This document shows positions 1 to 23,805 of a DNA stretch of 64,000 nucleotides, one piece after another. The DNA is from Tubiluchus corallicola (lineage: Eukaryota > Priapulida > Priapulimorpha > Priapulimorphida > Tubiluchidae), in the NCBI GenBank assembly GCA_030141605.1, contig JAQGDQ010000006.1, positions 1,451,067 through 1,515,066 of the forward strand, written 5' to 3'. How positions within the stretch are numbered: the stretch's first letter is position 1; each line of letters starts with the position of its first letter. The translations under genes were made by a program, and so were the position numbers. Under the pieces are notes generated by a model. The model was not told the DNA's origin. It saw nothing but the letters and a program-made list of their open reading frames with translations, and did not search any database.

Positions 1-181
1 TTAGGTAGTTGTAGGTGGATCGCTTGTGCTGGGGAACGCGATTCCAGGGGTGGGGCGGTTTGAAGGTGTAGTTGTGATATATGCCGGTCTCTATTTCGCG
101 AATTACCAAATTTTTGACCAGGTATTCTTCTTTTCCGCACTGGAAGGCATCTACGGTGAGAACTATGCTCGATTCAGACAT
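1..181 (-). CDS. Partial second copy of the virus-like ORF at 913-1425
   Basis: On the minus strand an ATG at 181-179 opens a frame that runs off the window start. It duplicates the first ~60 residues of the plus-strand ORF at 913-1425. Its start overlaps the stop of the basic ORF at 174-455 in the arrangement ATGTCTGA, exactly as in the right-hand copy. The rest lies outside the window. Function is unknown; see the entry at 913-1425. Confidence 0.6.
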   Translation of the reverse strand, partial: MSESSIVLTVDAFQCGKEEYLVKNLVIREIETGIYHNYTFKPPHPWNRVPQHKRSTYNYL

Positions 182-455
182 CTGTGACGATGGGGGGTCC
201 TTCTACGCCGTCGGCAACGAGTTTTCCTTCGATGACGATTTGCTTGTGATTGTTCACAAATTCCAGAGACTTGATTTTTTCGAAGGTGTATTTTTTTATG
301 ACCTTGTTGGGGGCACTCTTGCGTGCGTTGGCGCGCTTGCCGCCCCGCGTCCCCGCTTGTTGTTGTTGCTTGCGAGGAACGGTGGTTAGAGGTTGTTTGA
401 AATCCTGCAAGAGAAGAAGAACAATAGTTATAGTATTGTTGTTCGCTAACGACAA
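174..455 (-). CDS. Small basic protein, left copy, start uncertain
   Basis: Minus-strand frame of up to about 93 codons, ending in PPIVTDV and a TGA that overlaps the next ATG. The N-terminal part is rich in Gln, Gly, Arg and Lys (GTRGGKRANARKSA), as expected of a nucleic-acid-binding tail; the C-terminal half is a mixed segment, YTFEKIKSLEFV. There is no clear ATG at the start. A pyrimidine tract followed by cag lies just before the DFKQPL codons (minus strand, near 405), so this may be a 3' exon. I do not recognise the family. The C-terminal ~65 residues are repeated on the plus strand at 714-920. Confidence 0.5.
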   Translation of the reverse strand: MSLANNNTITIVLLLLQDFKQPLTTVPRKQQQQAGTRGGKRANARKSAPNKVIKKYTFEKIKSLEFVNNHKQIVIEGKLVADGVEGPPIVTDV

Positions 456-713
456 CTAGGCATTTTTGATGAGCCATTCTTTCAGATTTCTAGGTTTTTT
501 GGGGGCAGTGGGGGTGAGCACCATCGGCGGCGATGGAGGGGGCGTCGCGGAAATTACGAGTTTGTCTTCTTCTTTATCATCATCTTTCTCCTCTTCCTCC
601 TCCTCCTCTCGAAAGATGTCCATTCGTGTCCCTCTCTCGCGTCTGCTTTTACACGGAGGGGCGGAGGTGCCGACGTCCGTGTCTGGCAGACTTCTTTCCG
701 TCCAGTTTGTCCA
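456..713 (-). CDS. C-terminal part of an acidic, proline-containing protein
   Basis: Minus-strand open frame ending at TAG (458-456). Within the inverted-repeat spacer it encodes an acidic run (seven Glu, then Asp/Lys), a Pro-rich segment (ATPPPSPP) and the end NLKEWLIKNA. Upstream of 713 the frame enters the inverted arm and reads the shadow of another gene, so the real N-terminus has been cut off at the 713/714 junction. Acidic tails of this kind occur in many viral and chromatin proteins, which is not enough to assign a function. It lies immediately upstream of the left copy of the basic ORF. Confidence 0.45.
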   Translation of the reverse strand, partial: WTNWTERSLPDTDVGTSAPPCKSRRERGTRMDIFREEEEEEEKDDDKEEDKLVISATPPPSPPMVLTPTAPKKPRNLKEWLIKNA

Positions 714-920
714 GTTCCTCGCAAGCAACAACAACAAGCGGGGACGCGGGGCGGCAAGCGCGCCAACGCACGCAAGAGTGCCCCCAACAAGGTCATAAAA
801 AAATACACCTTCGAAAAAATCAAGTCTCTGGAATTTGTGAACAATCACAAGCAAATCGTCATCGAAGGAAAACTCGTTGCCGACGGCGTAGAAGGACCCC
901 CCATCGTCACAGATGTCTGA
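714..920 (+). pseudogene. Truncated right copy of the small basic ORF
   Basis: Reading from the 713/714 junction in the frame ending at TGA 918-920 gives the C-terminal ~68 codons of the small basic protein, identical to the minus-strand copy at 174-380. The 5' part is missing because the inverted repeat begins here; the frame upstream is unrelated. The stop overlaps the ATG of the next ORF (913), an arrangement typical of compact viral genomes. Confidence 0.55.
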
Positions 921-1425
921 ATCGAGCATAGTTCTCACCGTAGATGCCTTCCAGTGCGGAAAAGAAGAATACCTGGTCAAAAATTTGGTAATTCGCGAAA
1001 TAGAGACCGGCATATATCACAACTACACCTTCAAACCGCCCCACCCCTGGAATCGTGTTCCCCAGCACAAGCGATCCACCTACAACTACCTAATCAGACA
1101 CATACACGGCATCTCGTGGGAGGAGGGAATGATCGAGTACGCAGAATTGGAAAACATTCTACGACAGACCACCAGAGGCAGGATCACCTACGTCAAGGGA
1201 GCAGAGATGTACGATTTCGTCAAAAAACATCTCCCCAAAAATCGCGTGGTCATACGCGTAGAGGATCTGGAAAGCGACCACCCGCCGCCCGCCATACGTT
1301 GGCAGAGCAACGGACGAGGCAGAGCGGTTCGGGCGTCCGAAACGATTGCCAACTATGTTCTAACGTGTCAGTCCAAACGGTCAACATCGTCGCCACGGCT
1401 TCGTTCTCGCAGCGCTTCGATCTGA
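913..1425 (+). CDS. Virus/mobile-element-like ORF of unknown function
   Basis: 170-codon uninterrupted frame with an ATG overlapping the upstream stop. The N-terminal ~110 residues show the pattern V..F.C...E..VKNL.I, FKPPHPWNRVP, HGISWEEG.I.YAEL and YVKG. From memory of the family, this pattern recurs in uncharacterised intron-poor ORFs scattered in invertebrate genomes, thought to belong to virus-derived or mobile elements and possibly to nucleases of the DEDD type; that assignment is inference. The C-terminus after ~residue 125 is Arg/Ser-rich and may be out of frame. The TBP-like frame starts in another reading frame inside its end, so the two may be joined by a frameshift or sequencing error, or be overlapping genes. 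Confidence 0.55.
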   Translation: MSESSIVLTVDAFQCGKEEYLVKNLVIREIETGIYHNYTFKPPHPWNRVPQHKRSTYNYLIRHIHGISWEEGMIEYAELENILRQTTRGRITYVKGAEMYDFVKKHLPKNRVVIRVEDLESDHPPPAIRWQSNGRGRAVRASETIANYVLTCQSKRSTSSPRLRSRSASI

Positions 1426-1955
1426 ACGAACTCCGGCGGAGAACGGGCGGAAGACGCTACGAAAGAAAACCGCAAATGCTTCTGCTAAAGCGACTGGGCG
1501 GGACGCTGATGATTTTTGCCTCCGGCTCCGTGGTGGCCAACGGTTTTTCGGAGGAAAAAGTACTACGCAATGCGATCGAAGAACTCTCGAAAGGTCTCGG
1601 ACTGACGCCCGCCGACGGGATCGCAATTCGCACCATCACCGCCAGAGCCAAAATTCGCTGCAGATTGAAACTGGGTGCACTGTACGAAGAACTCGTTCGT
1701 CCTTCGACGCATTCTTTTAGAGAAGTGTTTTACGAAGTGGAACTATTTCCCAAACTAACTTGCAAATGCGAGCAAATTACTCTGAACATTTTTCACACCG
1801 GAAGCATAATAATGATGGGCGGGACAAAGGTCGAGGATTTCTCTCACGTTTTCCGCAAATTTAACGAATTCGTTTTTAACAACAATAACGTTTGTCTGTA
1901 TCACATCGACGACGACGACGACAATCCATGTACTCGCTCGTCGTCATTAGTGTAG
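1371..1955 (+). CDS. TATA-box-binding-protein-like protein, virus-like context
   Basis: About 194 codons carrying both halves of the TBP saddle. Repeat 1 begins TVNIVATASF, contains DLNEL and LMIFASGSVVANGFSEE, and ends KGLGL. Repeat 2 has ITARAKIRCRLKLGALYEE, VELFPKL and LNIFHTGSIIMMGG. These match TBP landmarks (NIVSTV, LIFSSG..V.TGAKSEE, ELFP.L, IFVSGK.V.TGAK). It is clearly diverged from cellular TBP, which is extremely conserved, and it has no introns; TBP homologues are known from large DNA viruses, including nimaviruses of crustaceans. The frame is open upstream to ~954 but has no ATG before the first TBP strand; the first in-frame ATG (1476) is inside repeat 1. The tail is Asn/Asp-rich. 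AT-rich sequence and AATAAA (~2104) follow. Confidence 0.75.
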   Translation, partial: VQTVNIVATASFSQRFDLNELRRRTGGRRYERKPQMLLLKRLGGTLMIFASGSVVANGFSEEKVLRNAIEELSKGLGLTPADGIAIRTITARAKIRCRLKLGALYEELVRPSTHSFREVFYEVELFPKLTCKCEQITLNIFHTGSIIMMGGTKVEDFSHVFRKFNEFVFNNNNVCLYHIDDDDDNPCTRSSSLV

Positions 1956-2155
1956 TTTTACTGTAATTTGCATAATTTGTGTAATTTGCGAAAAAAACGT
2001 AAAATGTAGAACTATCACGTCACCATAATAATAATAATAATCTAGTTTTAGCACGTATGTATTTTGCATAAAAAAATGTAAAAAAAATTTTTTGTAATCC
2101 ATCAATAAAAAAGATTTGTGAAAATGCATTTATCGAACTTTGGCGTTTGAAATAA

Positions 2156-2900
2156 ATCTCCACACACACACACACACACACACATCTAAACCCGCGAGAG
2201 AAGTGGTCGCGGAAAAGGGAGGGCACCCGAGAGAGAGAAGTGGTCGCGGAAAAGGGCCGGCACTGCGCGAGTGGGGGGGGGGAAGATTTCCCTCATTGCC
2301 TGCAATGGACGATTCCACGTGACGGAGGGGTGGGTTGCAGGGGGGGTGTCCCCGACCCCCGGGACGGACGTTTGCACGCGGCGGAGGGGTGGCAGGGGCT
2401 CGCCAATTAGCGCCAATTAGCACTAATTAGTCCTCGGCGGGAACTCCACTTCTCCCTTTTTCTTCGTTTGAGGCGCTTTTTACCTCGTTTCACACACTTT
2501 CACACGCTTTCGCGCACTTTCACACACTTTCACGCGCTTTCACACACTTTCACATGCTTTCGCGCGGTTTTGCGCGGTTTAAAATGGGGTGTCAAAAAAA
2601 GAAGCCATCCAGGGGTCAATGAACTTTGGTCACGTGACCTAGAGTTCAAGGTCATTCGATCCAAATGAAGCCATGCGGGAGGGAAAAACTGCAAAATTTT
2701 TACCTCGTTTCACACGCCTTTTCTTCGTTTTTCTTTGTTTTTCGCGCTTTTTCGTCGATTTCGGTCACGTGCGCACTTTCACACGGGTTTTCACACTTTT
2801 TTAGGGGTTTTCGCGGATTTTCGCACTTTTTTAGGGGTGTTTTTCCCCACCCCCCCGGGCAGCCAAAGGGGGGGTGGGGAAATCGGCCAGAGGCAAAACA
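2156..2900. repeat. GC-rich tandem/direct-repeat tract beside the virus-like genes
   Basis: A (CA)n run (2160-2183) is followed by two copies of gagaagtggtcgcggaaaag (near 2197 and 2236), G-runs up to nine bases, a triplicated caattag motif (2403-2428), and many copies of a ~10-11-bp cactttcacac/cgctttc unit (2485-2575). TTTTTACCTCGTTTCACAC recurs at ~2478 and ~2699. Composition drops to host-like AT richness after ~2900. No coding signal is convincing here. Such clusters resemble repeat regions or control regions of DNA viruses, but this is only inference. Confidence 0.5.
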
Positions 2901-3371
2901 TCTATACTACTGAGGCCGAAATACCTGGGAAAGTTAAAGTTGTCCAAAAGTCCTGTAAGACCTTCACGACCTGGTAGAACCAGTACTTGACAATAATTAT
3001 TGAAATTATCTCTTTTACTGCATTTGTCACAGACTGGCAATGTTTAAAGCATGTGACGCAAATTGTGGCCTTCAACTATAGGTGACAGTAGGAAATTGTA
3101 ATAAAACCCATCGACCTGTTTTTGTGACTTGATTATAGCTTTTTAATATAAGGCTTAGTTCTAAAAATCCTAACGTTGATTGGGATAATATGTACAAAAC
3201 ATCCAGGTTACAGAATTCTTGAGATTCGAACACCAAACTATCACTGTCCGTTTGTTTTGGATTTTTTTTTGTAAAAAATAAACCAAAACAGGTACACCAG
3301 GGGAAAGTAATTTTTGTTATTATAATGGTTATTCTCGCGGTGATTTCCAAATAGTTGTTTTCTTTTTATAG

Positions 3372-17474
<14,103 letters not shown>

Positions 17475-17879
17475 ACAGATTAATTTTTGATGTAAACTGT
17501 CTGTGATGAGATATGTAAATAAATTTTATTGTTCAGTAAAACAGTAGCTTTTAATTGGCTTTTTTCCTTTTTAACTTATTGTTCAAACTAGCGATATTAT
17601 AATCAATATTGCACATGCAAAAGCATTAAAAGAACCTTTCTAAGATGATTAGCACTATTGGCACTAATTGGGAACTCTTCGCTCTCCGTTTACTAAATGT
17701 AGTGTTCGGCTAACTTCGTTTATTTTTAGATACAAATTGTCTCAAACAAGGCCATTAGCTACTCAGGGAAAGAGTTACAATAGGAGTGGAAATATGAGTA
17801 CATTTCCAGAACAAAAGTATTCTTGTAAGTTGAAAGGGAAACAATTTTATAGCAGGAGGTTTCACTGATAACTTGTGCA

Positions 17880-18240
17880 TACACAGTCCATTTGAAGAGT
17901 TCCACTATTACCTGGTATAGACTGGAAAGCGAAGTTGACAAAGCACGCAGAAAAATATTATCATTGGTAGAGCATTCCAAGCTAACGGATATTCTTGAAA
18001 ACTTTAGATTTCCTTGGAAATCAAATCTCACAGTTTTCCGTCATCTGCAGAAGCTGTATTCCTCATATCTGTATAACCTCAAAGGCCTGTCTCCAAGAGG
18101 TGGATCTCGTGGGACTCATCGATACTTATAGCCCCTTTTTGCCCTTCATTCCAATGCAGAAATCGAAGTTTTAACAATGAGGAGATCATCCTTGTCAATG
18201 GCGGTTCCGATCTTTTAGAACTGGCGACCATTTCAAATAC
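17880..18240 (+). pseudogene. Coding-like relic, unrecognised
   Basis: One frame (17892-18131) reads WYRLESEVDKARRKILSLVE and FRFPWKSNLTVFRHLQKLY before a stop. A shifted frame at 18173-18268 reads NNEEIILVNGGSDLLELATI. Amino-acid composition looks like real protein in both, suggesting a decayed gene with a frameshift, but I cannot name a family. It sits 400 bp downstream of the RhoGEF stop and is followed by a (TG)n/(CGTG)n microsatellite (18276-18400) that contains two copies of CCAAAATCTTTCAACCAAGA. Confidence 0.35.
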
Positions 18241-18267
18241 ACTTGTGGGAAAATCACCAGTGTTATG

Positions 18268-18318
<51 letters not shown>

Positions 18319-18718
18319 ATGCGTGTGTCCAAAATCTTTCAACCAAGAGCTGTGTGTGTGCGTGCGTACGTGCGTGCGTGTGTATGTCCAAAATCTTTCA
18401 ACCAAGAGCCGTTGAATTTAACAAAATTCACTAACTGGAATAGTCAATAGAGTGATATAATTCACAAGTACTGCTGAGATGAACTAATAGATCATGCGAC
18501 TACAATACTGCAAAACTATCCGCTTGTTACAGAATAATTTTTTCGAAAGCTCACAATGACTTGGTCAAACCTAACATTAAAATTTCGTCTTCTGTCTGGA
18601 TCCTCAGGACTTTTTCTTCTGTCTTTTTGAATTGTCTTTCACAAAGCCAGTTCAGTCAAATTCTGTAGATGTTTCATGAAATCGCGCGTTTGTGTTTGAA
18701 GCAACCCTTCCCTATTCA

Positions 18719-18859
18719 GAATATGCTGGCCGACAGTATGGCTTCAAACAGTTCCATAAGATCAGAGAGTTATTCAACGTGTTGGGTTTTGCAAGGTTAC
18801 ACGTGTATGATACAGATTTCTTGTGACGTATCAGCACGACGAATAGGCCACCAATACCA
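18719..18859 (+). pseudogene. Orphan exon-like segment with in-frame TGA
   Basis: It is bounded by a splice-acceptor-like ttccctattcag and a donor-like CCAG|GTAAGA. The frame between them reads YAGRQYGFKQFHKIRELFN and GFARLHVYDTDFL, then TGA, then RISTTNRPPIP. The protein-like composition and splice-like borders suggest a true exon inactivated by a stop, possibly part of the same decayed gene as 17880-18240. Family not recognised. Confidence 0.35.
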
Positions 18860-19193
18860 GGTAAGAATTAAACATTTTGTAAATTAATTTCTCCCAATTT
18901 TCATTTACAGAATTTTGTAGTTTGTAAATTTTTGGAAAATTTGTTGATCGTGTTCACACTTATAAAAAAAGTTTTCATGAAATTATATATTCATTGCATT
19001 ATAGCTACTGTAGTCTCAGTGTATTTCAAGAAATTAAGATTACGTGTATTTTAGAAGTGAACTAAGTTTTACACCTAAATGTTAGTGGATTCTCACCTAG
19101 CATTAACGATAACCTACCATTTCTCTAGTTAACGTGCATTGTAGAACAACTTTAAAAAACGTTTTTTATTTGCCATCTGACAAAAACGTTTTT

Positions 19194-21545
19194 AGTGTGC
19201 ATGTCACGTTTAATTTTAGGTTATTGAGGCAAACATCACTTAGACTAGTACAGCAGTTTTTATTCGTTAATTTATAAAAGAGGTATATTTAAACTTTAGT
19301 CAATTATATTCAAAACATTAACGCAGTTACGTACTTAAGGCCTAAACTAATTGTAAGAGAGAAATTTTTAGACGATGCCACTGCATACATAAACCATAGG
19401 GAATACAGTAATATCAAATTTAATTATCGTCTTTTTATTCAGATTTTCAATTTAGAATAAACACTTGGCACTCACGACCAAGTGGTCACTAAGCTAACTG
19501 TGTTAAACCAATGACACACGGCCGCCAAAACACACAAACCCGCCGACGTCGGCCATGATAACTCTCCTTAACAGGGCTGTCTCTCCCATTAATGCAAACC
19601 AGGCAGTTGCGCAGGGCACCAAATTTTGGTTGGCGTCAAATTCTGGAAGTAATTATTTCATTTTGAAGTTTAGCTTAAGTAATAACATAGCGTATGTGTA
19701 ATAACATAGCTTAAGTAATAACATTGTGTATGTGTAATAACATAGCTTAAGTAATAAAATTGTGTATGTGTAATACCATAGCTTAAGTAATAACATTGTG
19801 TATGTGTAACATAGATTAAGTAATAGCATTGTGTATGTGTAGTAATATAGCTTAAGTAATAACATTGTGTATGTGTAATAACATAGCTTAAGTAATAACA
19901 TTGTGTATGTGTAATAATATAGCTTAAGTAATAACATTGTGTATGTGTAATAACATAGCTTAAGTAATAACATTGTGTATGTGTAATAATATAGCTTAAG
20001 TAATAACATAGCGTATGTGTAATAACATAGCTTAAGTAATAACATTGTGTATGTGTAATAATATAGCTTAAGTAATAACATAGCGTATGTGTAATAACAT
20101 AGCTTAAGTAATAACATTGTGTATGTGTAATAATATAGTTTAAGTAATAACATTGTGTATGTGTAATAATATAGCTTAAGTAATAACATTGTGTATGTGT
20201 AATAACATAGATTAAGTAATAACATTGTGTATGTGTAATAACATAGATTAAGTAATAACATTGTGTATGTGTAATAACATAGCTTAAGTAACAACATAGC
20301 GTATGTGTAATTCTTTAAGTGCGCAACACTAATCAAACGAAACGAACCATAATCTTTCTGTCGAAATGGATAATTCATCGATGCTAGGAAGTTAATTCCT
20401 ACAGCAAAACACTTTCTAGTTTAGTTTTATTTGTATTTCTAAGATTACATCATTCCACTCAGACATTTCTTGCGCGTGATTTTGCAAGCATTTTCTATTC
20501 TATGCATCGAGCAGCCTCGCTACGTAAGTGCTTATTGTAATGACCCTTACGTTAATAAACACTTCTTTCTATAGCATTTGTCTAATTATGCCAAATAAAC
20601 TTACAAGAGTCGAAGTGTTTAGGAGCGGAATTATACAGGAAATGAAAAGCAAGAAAGCTAGCGGGTGACGGGTGGCGGGTGGCGACAATGAACAGCAGAA
20701 AGATTCGCCAGTGAAGCATTTGCAACAAAACCAGAGTTATGAAGCAGATGAAGCTAGTGAAATGGATGTACACGAAGAAAGAAGTTAAAGTTTCAAGGAT
20801 TTCCTGACGAATAGCTGAGGGAAAATCTAAACAAGAAGAGCTGAAATCACAGAAATTTGATTGCTCCTGTAATAGGGTTATAAAGTCAGTTTCAAATTTA
20901 GTCAACACAATACAAGCTGTAGATAGGTAATTGACCACACTTAATTAGTTCACTATCACACATGCATAAGTCTAACACACAGGTACCATTATACTTTATT
21001 ATAATATCATACAAGAAAAATTCAAATTTGCTGATGCTGTGTGAACCGGGGTGGAAGGGGTTGACCGTTGTTCAAATTCCGTCAACACAGCACAAACTGT
21101 AGATCTATCACACATGCATAAGCCTAACGCACAGGTAGCATTATACTTTACTATAATATTATACAAGAAAAATTCAATTTTGCGGGTGCTGTGTGGACCG
21201 TGGAAGGGGTTGACCGTTGAAGAGGGGGCGCTAAAACTAATTTTCCCTAAGGCCTACTAAGGAAAATTGTGTTAGCCATGACCCCTTAGATCTGAATAAA
21301 AAGACGATACTTCAATTTGATATTACTGTACACCACATGGTTTATGTATGTATTTTAAATTTCTCTCATGCAATTAGCTTAGGTCTTAAGTACGTAATTG
21401 CGTTAATGTTTCGAACAGACATCAAAAATAATTCACTAAGAGTTTAAATATACCTGTTTTATAAATTAATAAATAAATACTGCTGTACTAGTCCAAGTGA
21501 TTTTTGCCTCTGTAATTTAAAATTAAACGTGATATGCACACTCAG
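19194..21545. mobile_element. Fold-back element with ~250-bp terminal inverted repeats
   Basis: 19194-19443 and 21288-21542 are inverted copies at roughly 80% identity; shared landmarks are TGTGCATGTCACGTTTAATTTTA at the outer end, CTAGTACAGCAG, ACGTACTTAAG and ATCGTCTTTTTATTCAGA at the inner end. Inside are a hAT-like end (CAGGGCTGTCTCTCCCATTA at 19574, with GCGCAGGGCACCAAATTTTGG), the 36-bp satellite, and a tandem duplication of ~170 bp (20890-21060 against 21065-21215). No transposase is visible. It may be a composite of nested elements. Confidence 0.7.
19672..20315. repeat. 36-bp tandem satellite (~17 copies)
   Basis: Unit ttaagtaataacattgtgtatgtgtaataacatagc, about 17-18 copies with point variants (aacatagcgtatg alternating with aacattgtgtatg). 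A 36-bp period gives a 12-residue periodic open frame on the minus strand, which is an artefact. Confidence 0.93.
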
Positions 21546-23778
21546 ACTACCTAGAGCCCACCCTGCTCGTTAAATTATAGAAGCCATTGAAAAGATTCAC
21601 ACTTGTGAAACTACTAGCTGTTCGCGTCTGTAGTGTAATGTAACTACAAAAACTTATAAATTAAGTATCTTAGCGCATTATATCGTTGTATGTAAAAATG
21701 TCCTACCGAAGAGAGACACTGCCAGTTCAAGCATTTTTCGTTCTTTGATTTGATACAGTGAGTTATCATTGATAGACGGTGCTATACTTAATTTCTCTAA
21801 GGAAAAAGCCAGAAAGGCACTTAGTATATATGCTAAACAGTCCGTTCATCGCTTATGTTTTCCTTTATTGCTATTTTGATGATTGCTGTTCATTGCTAGT
21901 TTTGCTGCTAGCTAAAATACTCGTGTTTATCTAACTGTCTTTCATGTTTGGCATCAAAATTTCATCAATTGTTGGTTTTTTCCATCCTTAAAGGAAGACA
22001 GGGTGATTTTTTTATATACCAGCCCATTTCAAGTCCGATAAAAGGGATACATTTTAACACAATTAATACCGCAAAAGTAGTTCTCATAATTAAATAATAG
22101 ATTAAAAATTTAATTAACGGCGGGCTAGCCCACCTATTGATGACATCACCAATTAACATAATTTTCAAAGGCAAAAATACTCCACTAGCTTGTTTGAACT
22201 GTTTGAAAAGTACAGTGGTATTCAGTGTGTTGTATCAAAGCAAGGCAAGTTTTAATATAAAAATTCAAATTTCAGAATAAGTGCTGTGCTCACGCATGAG
22301 CTGTCGAATGTTTGTAGTTCGTCGCAAACTAACGCATCTGAACAGAGAGGCACAGCACCTGTTTTTTGTGCATTGCGTTTCTGAAATGCAGGCGCTAGTG
22401 CCCGTCTAGCTAACGAATGGCGAAATGCATGTAACAGCGAAGAACTAGTGGCGCGAACGTGAAATTGTATTTCTGGGGTATTAATTATTTCACGTAAGTC
22501 ATTTTTGAAAAAAAGAGTATGTTTCCTTTCAATATTTTAAAGAGTAGATTGTTTTGACCTACAGTTTAAGATTAGGCCTGGTTTTACTTTAATAATAATA
22601 ATCTTGATTCTAGTTACTCAATTAAGTCATTAATTTTCCACAGAAATTTCAGGATCAAAATTGATGTTAATTGTTAGATTCACTCCAGTGTAAGAGGTCT
22701 AACAGTGGAAATGCTGAAATTAGTTTACCAAACAAAAAGAATGAACTTTGGGCTGCTTTAATCATTGGAAATAGGGAAATAGGGAGACAAAATCCAGGCT
22801 GTATCCCATCTATTTTCAAATTTCCTGTCTCTGGGCTTTAGTATCAAAATTTAATTTACTGTATCTTTGTTCCATCATTCATGTTCTGTCATTGTTTTAA
22901 TTTTGTCGGAAAAATTTATTTGACCCAACATCTTGGTCTGTGGATAGTTTTTTCCTAGAAACGGAGAAGGGTTTTTATGGGATATGAAAAAGGGTGGTTA
23001 TATTTTCACTGTTTGTGACGTTTTTCTGCCTAGACCCGAAGTCTCATTTTCATTTTCTTTTCGGGACTGTGCAGTGATTGTAAAATGCTTAGCAAGAAAA
23101 ACATTTTTACGTTTTAATTTGGTTTTCCCACAAAAATAAATCTGTGTATACGAGTTACGTGCCTATTCCGACAGAACTATAACTACAATGTATTACCGGT
23201 TTATTTCCTAAACGCTATTTCGCCAACTTAAACATCGAAATTTTAAGTTTCGAAGTTTTACAAACGACGAGTAAAATCATCAGCAATACAAGTGCACTAA
23301 TTCTCAGATTATTTTCCCACTAAACTGTGAATTTTACTCTTGTTGTTGGAGTGTGTCCCATTCTTTTGTGCTTGCTAAACTATTTTGGGATAAATTGCGC
23401 TAAGCATTCTTTCATGTAAGTCATTTTTGAAAAAAAATAGTATGTGTCCTTTTAATATTTTAAAGAGTAGATTGTTTTGACCTACAGTTTAAGATTGGGT
23501 CCGGTTTTACTTTATATAGTATGTTTCCTTTCAATATTTTAAAGAGTAGATTGTTTTGACCTACAGTTTAAGATTGGGTCCGGTTTTACTTTATATAGTA
23601 TGTTTCCTTTCAATATTTTAACGAGTAGATTGTTTTGACCTACAGTTTAAGATTGGGTCCGGTTTTTACTTTATATTATACTTTATATATTTTACTTTAA
23701 TTTATAACACGGAATTATATAGAATAATTTTTGCTTGCATTACAATTTTTTTCTACTAATGATTGATAACTAACGATC
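21546..23778. repeat. Intergenic DNA with dispersed and tandem 79-bp repeat
   Basis: No gene seen. A block containing GTATGTTTCCTTTCAATATT..AAAGAGTAGATTGTTTTGACCTACAGTTTAAGATT occurs at ~22520-22590 and again as tandem copies at ~23440-23690 (period 79 bp, starts 23515 and 23594). The first copy and the cluster share the same upstream sequence (GTAAGTCATTTTTGAAAAAAA), so the tandem expansion arose from one dispersed unit. Confidence 0.8.
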
Positions 23779-23805
23779 ATGAAAATACTCGATTATTTTT
23801 GCAGT

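Larger units (their letters stand above)
1..1093. repeat. Near-perfect inverted repeat, 380-bp arms
   Basis: Bases 1-380 are the reverse complement of 714-1093, separated by a 333-bp spacer. I saw only one mismatch, near base 36 of the left arm. The left arm touches the window edge, so the true arm may be longer. Both arms carry the same coding content (end of a small basic ORF and start of the ORF at 913-1425) in opposite orientation. It could be a real palindromic rearrangement of a virus-like element or a fold-back assembly artefact; sequence alone cannot decide. Confidence 0.93.

Noticed and set aside
18824-18832. In-frame TGA at 18719-18859 read as selenocysteine
   Set aside because: No SECIS-like structure or recognisable selenoprotein context; decay is simpler.
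19653-20378. 241-codon minus-strand frame with YYTYTMLLLKLC repeats
   Set aside because: 36-bp satellite; no start context, splice or domain support.
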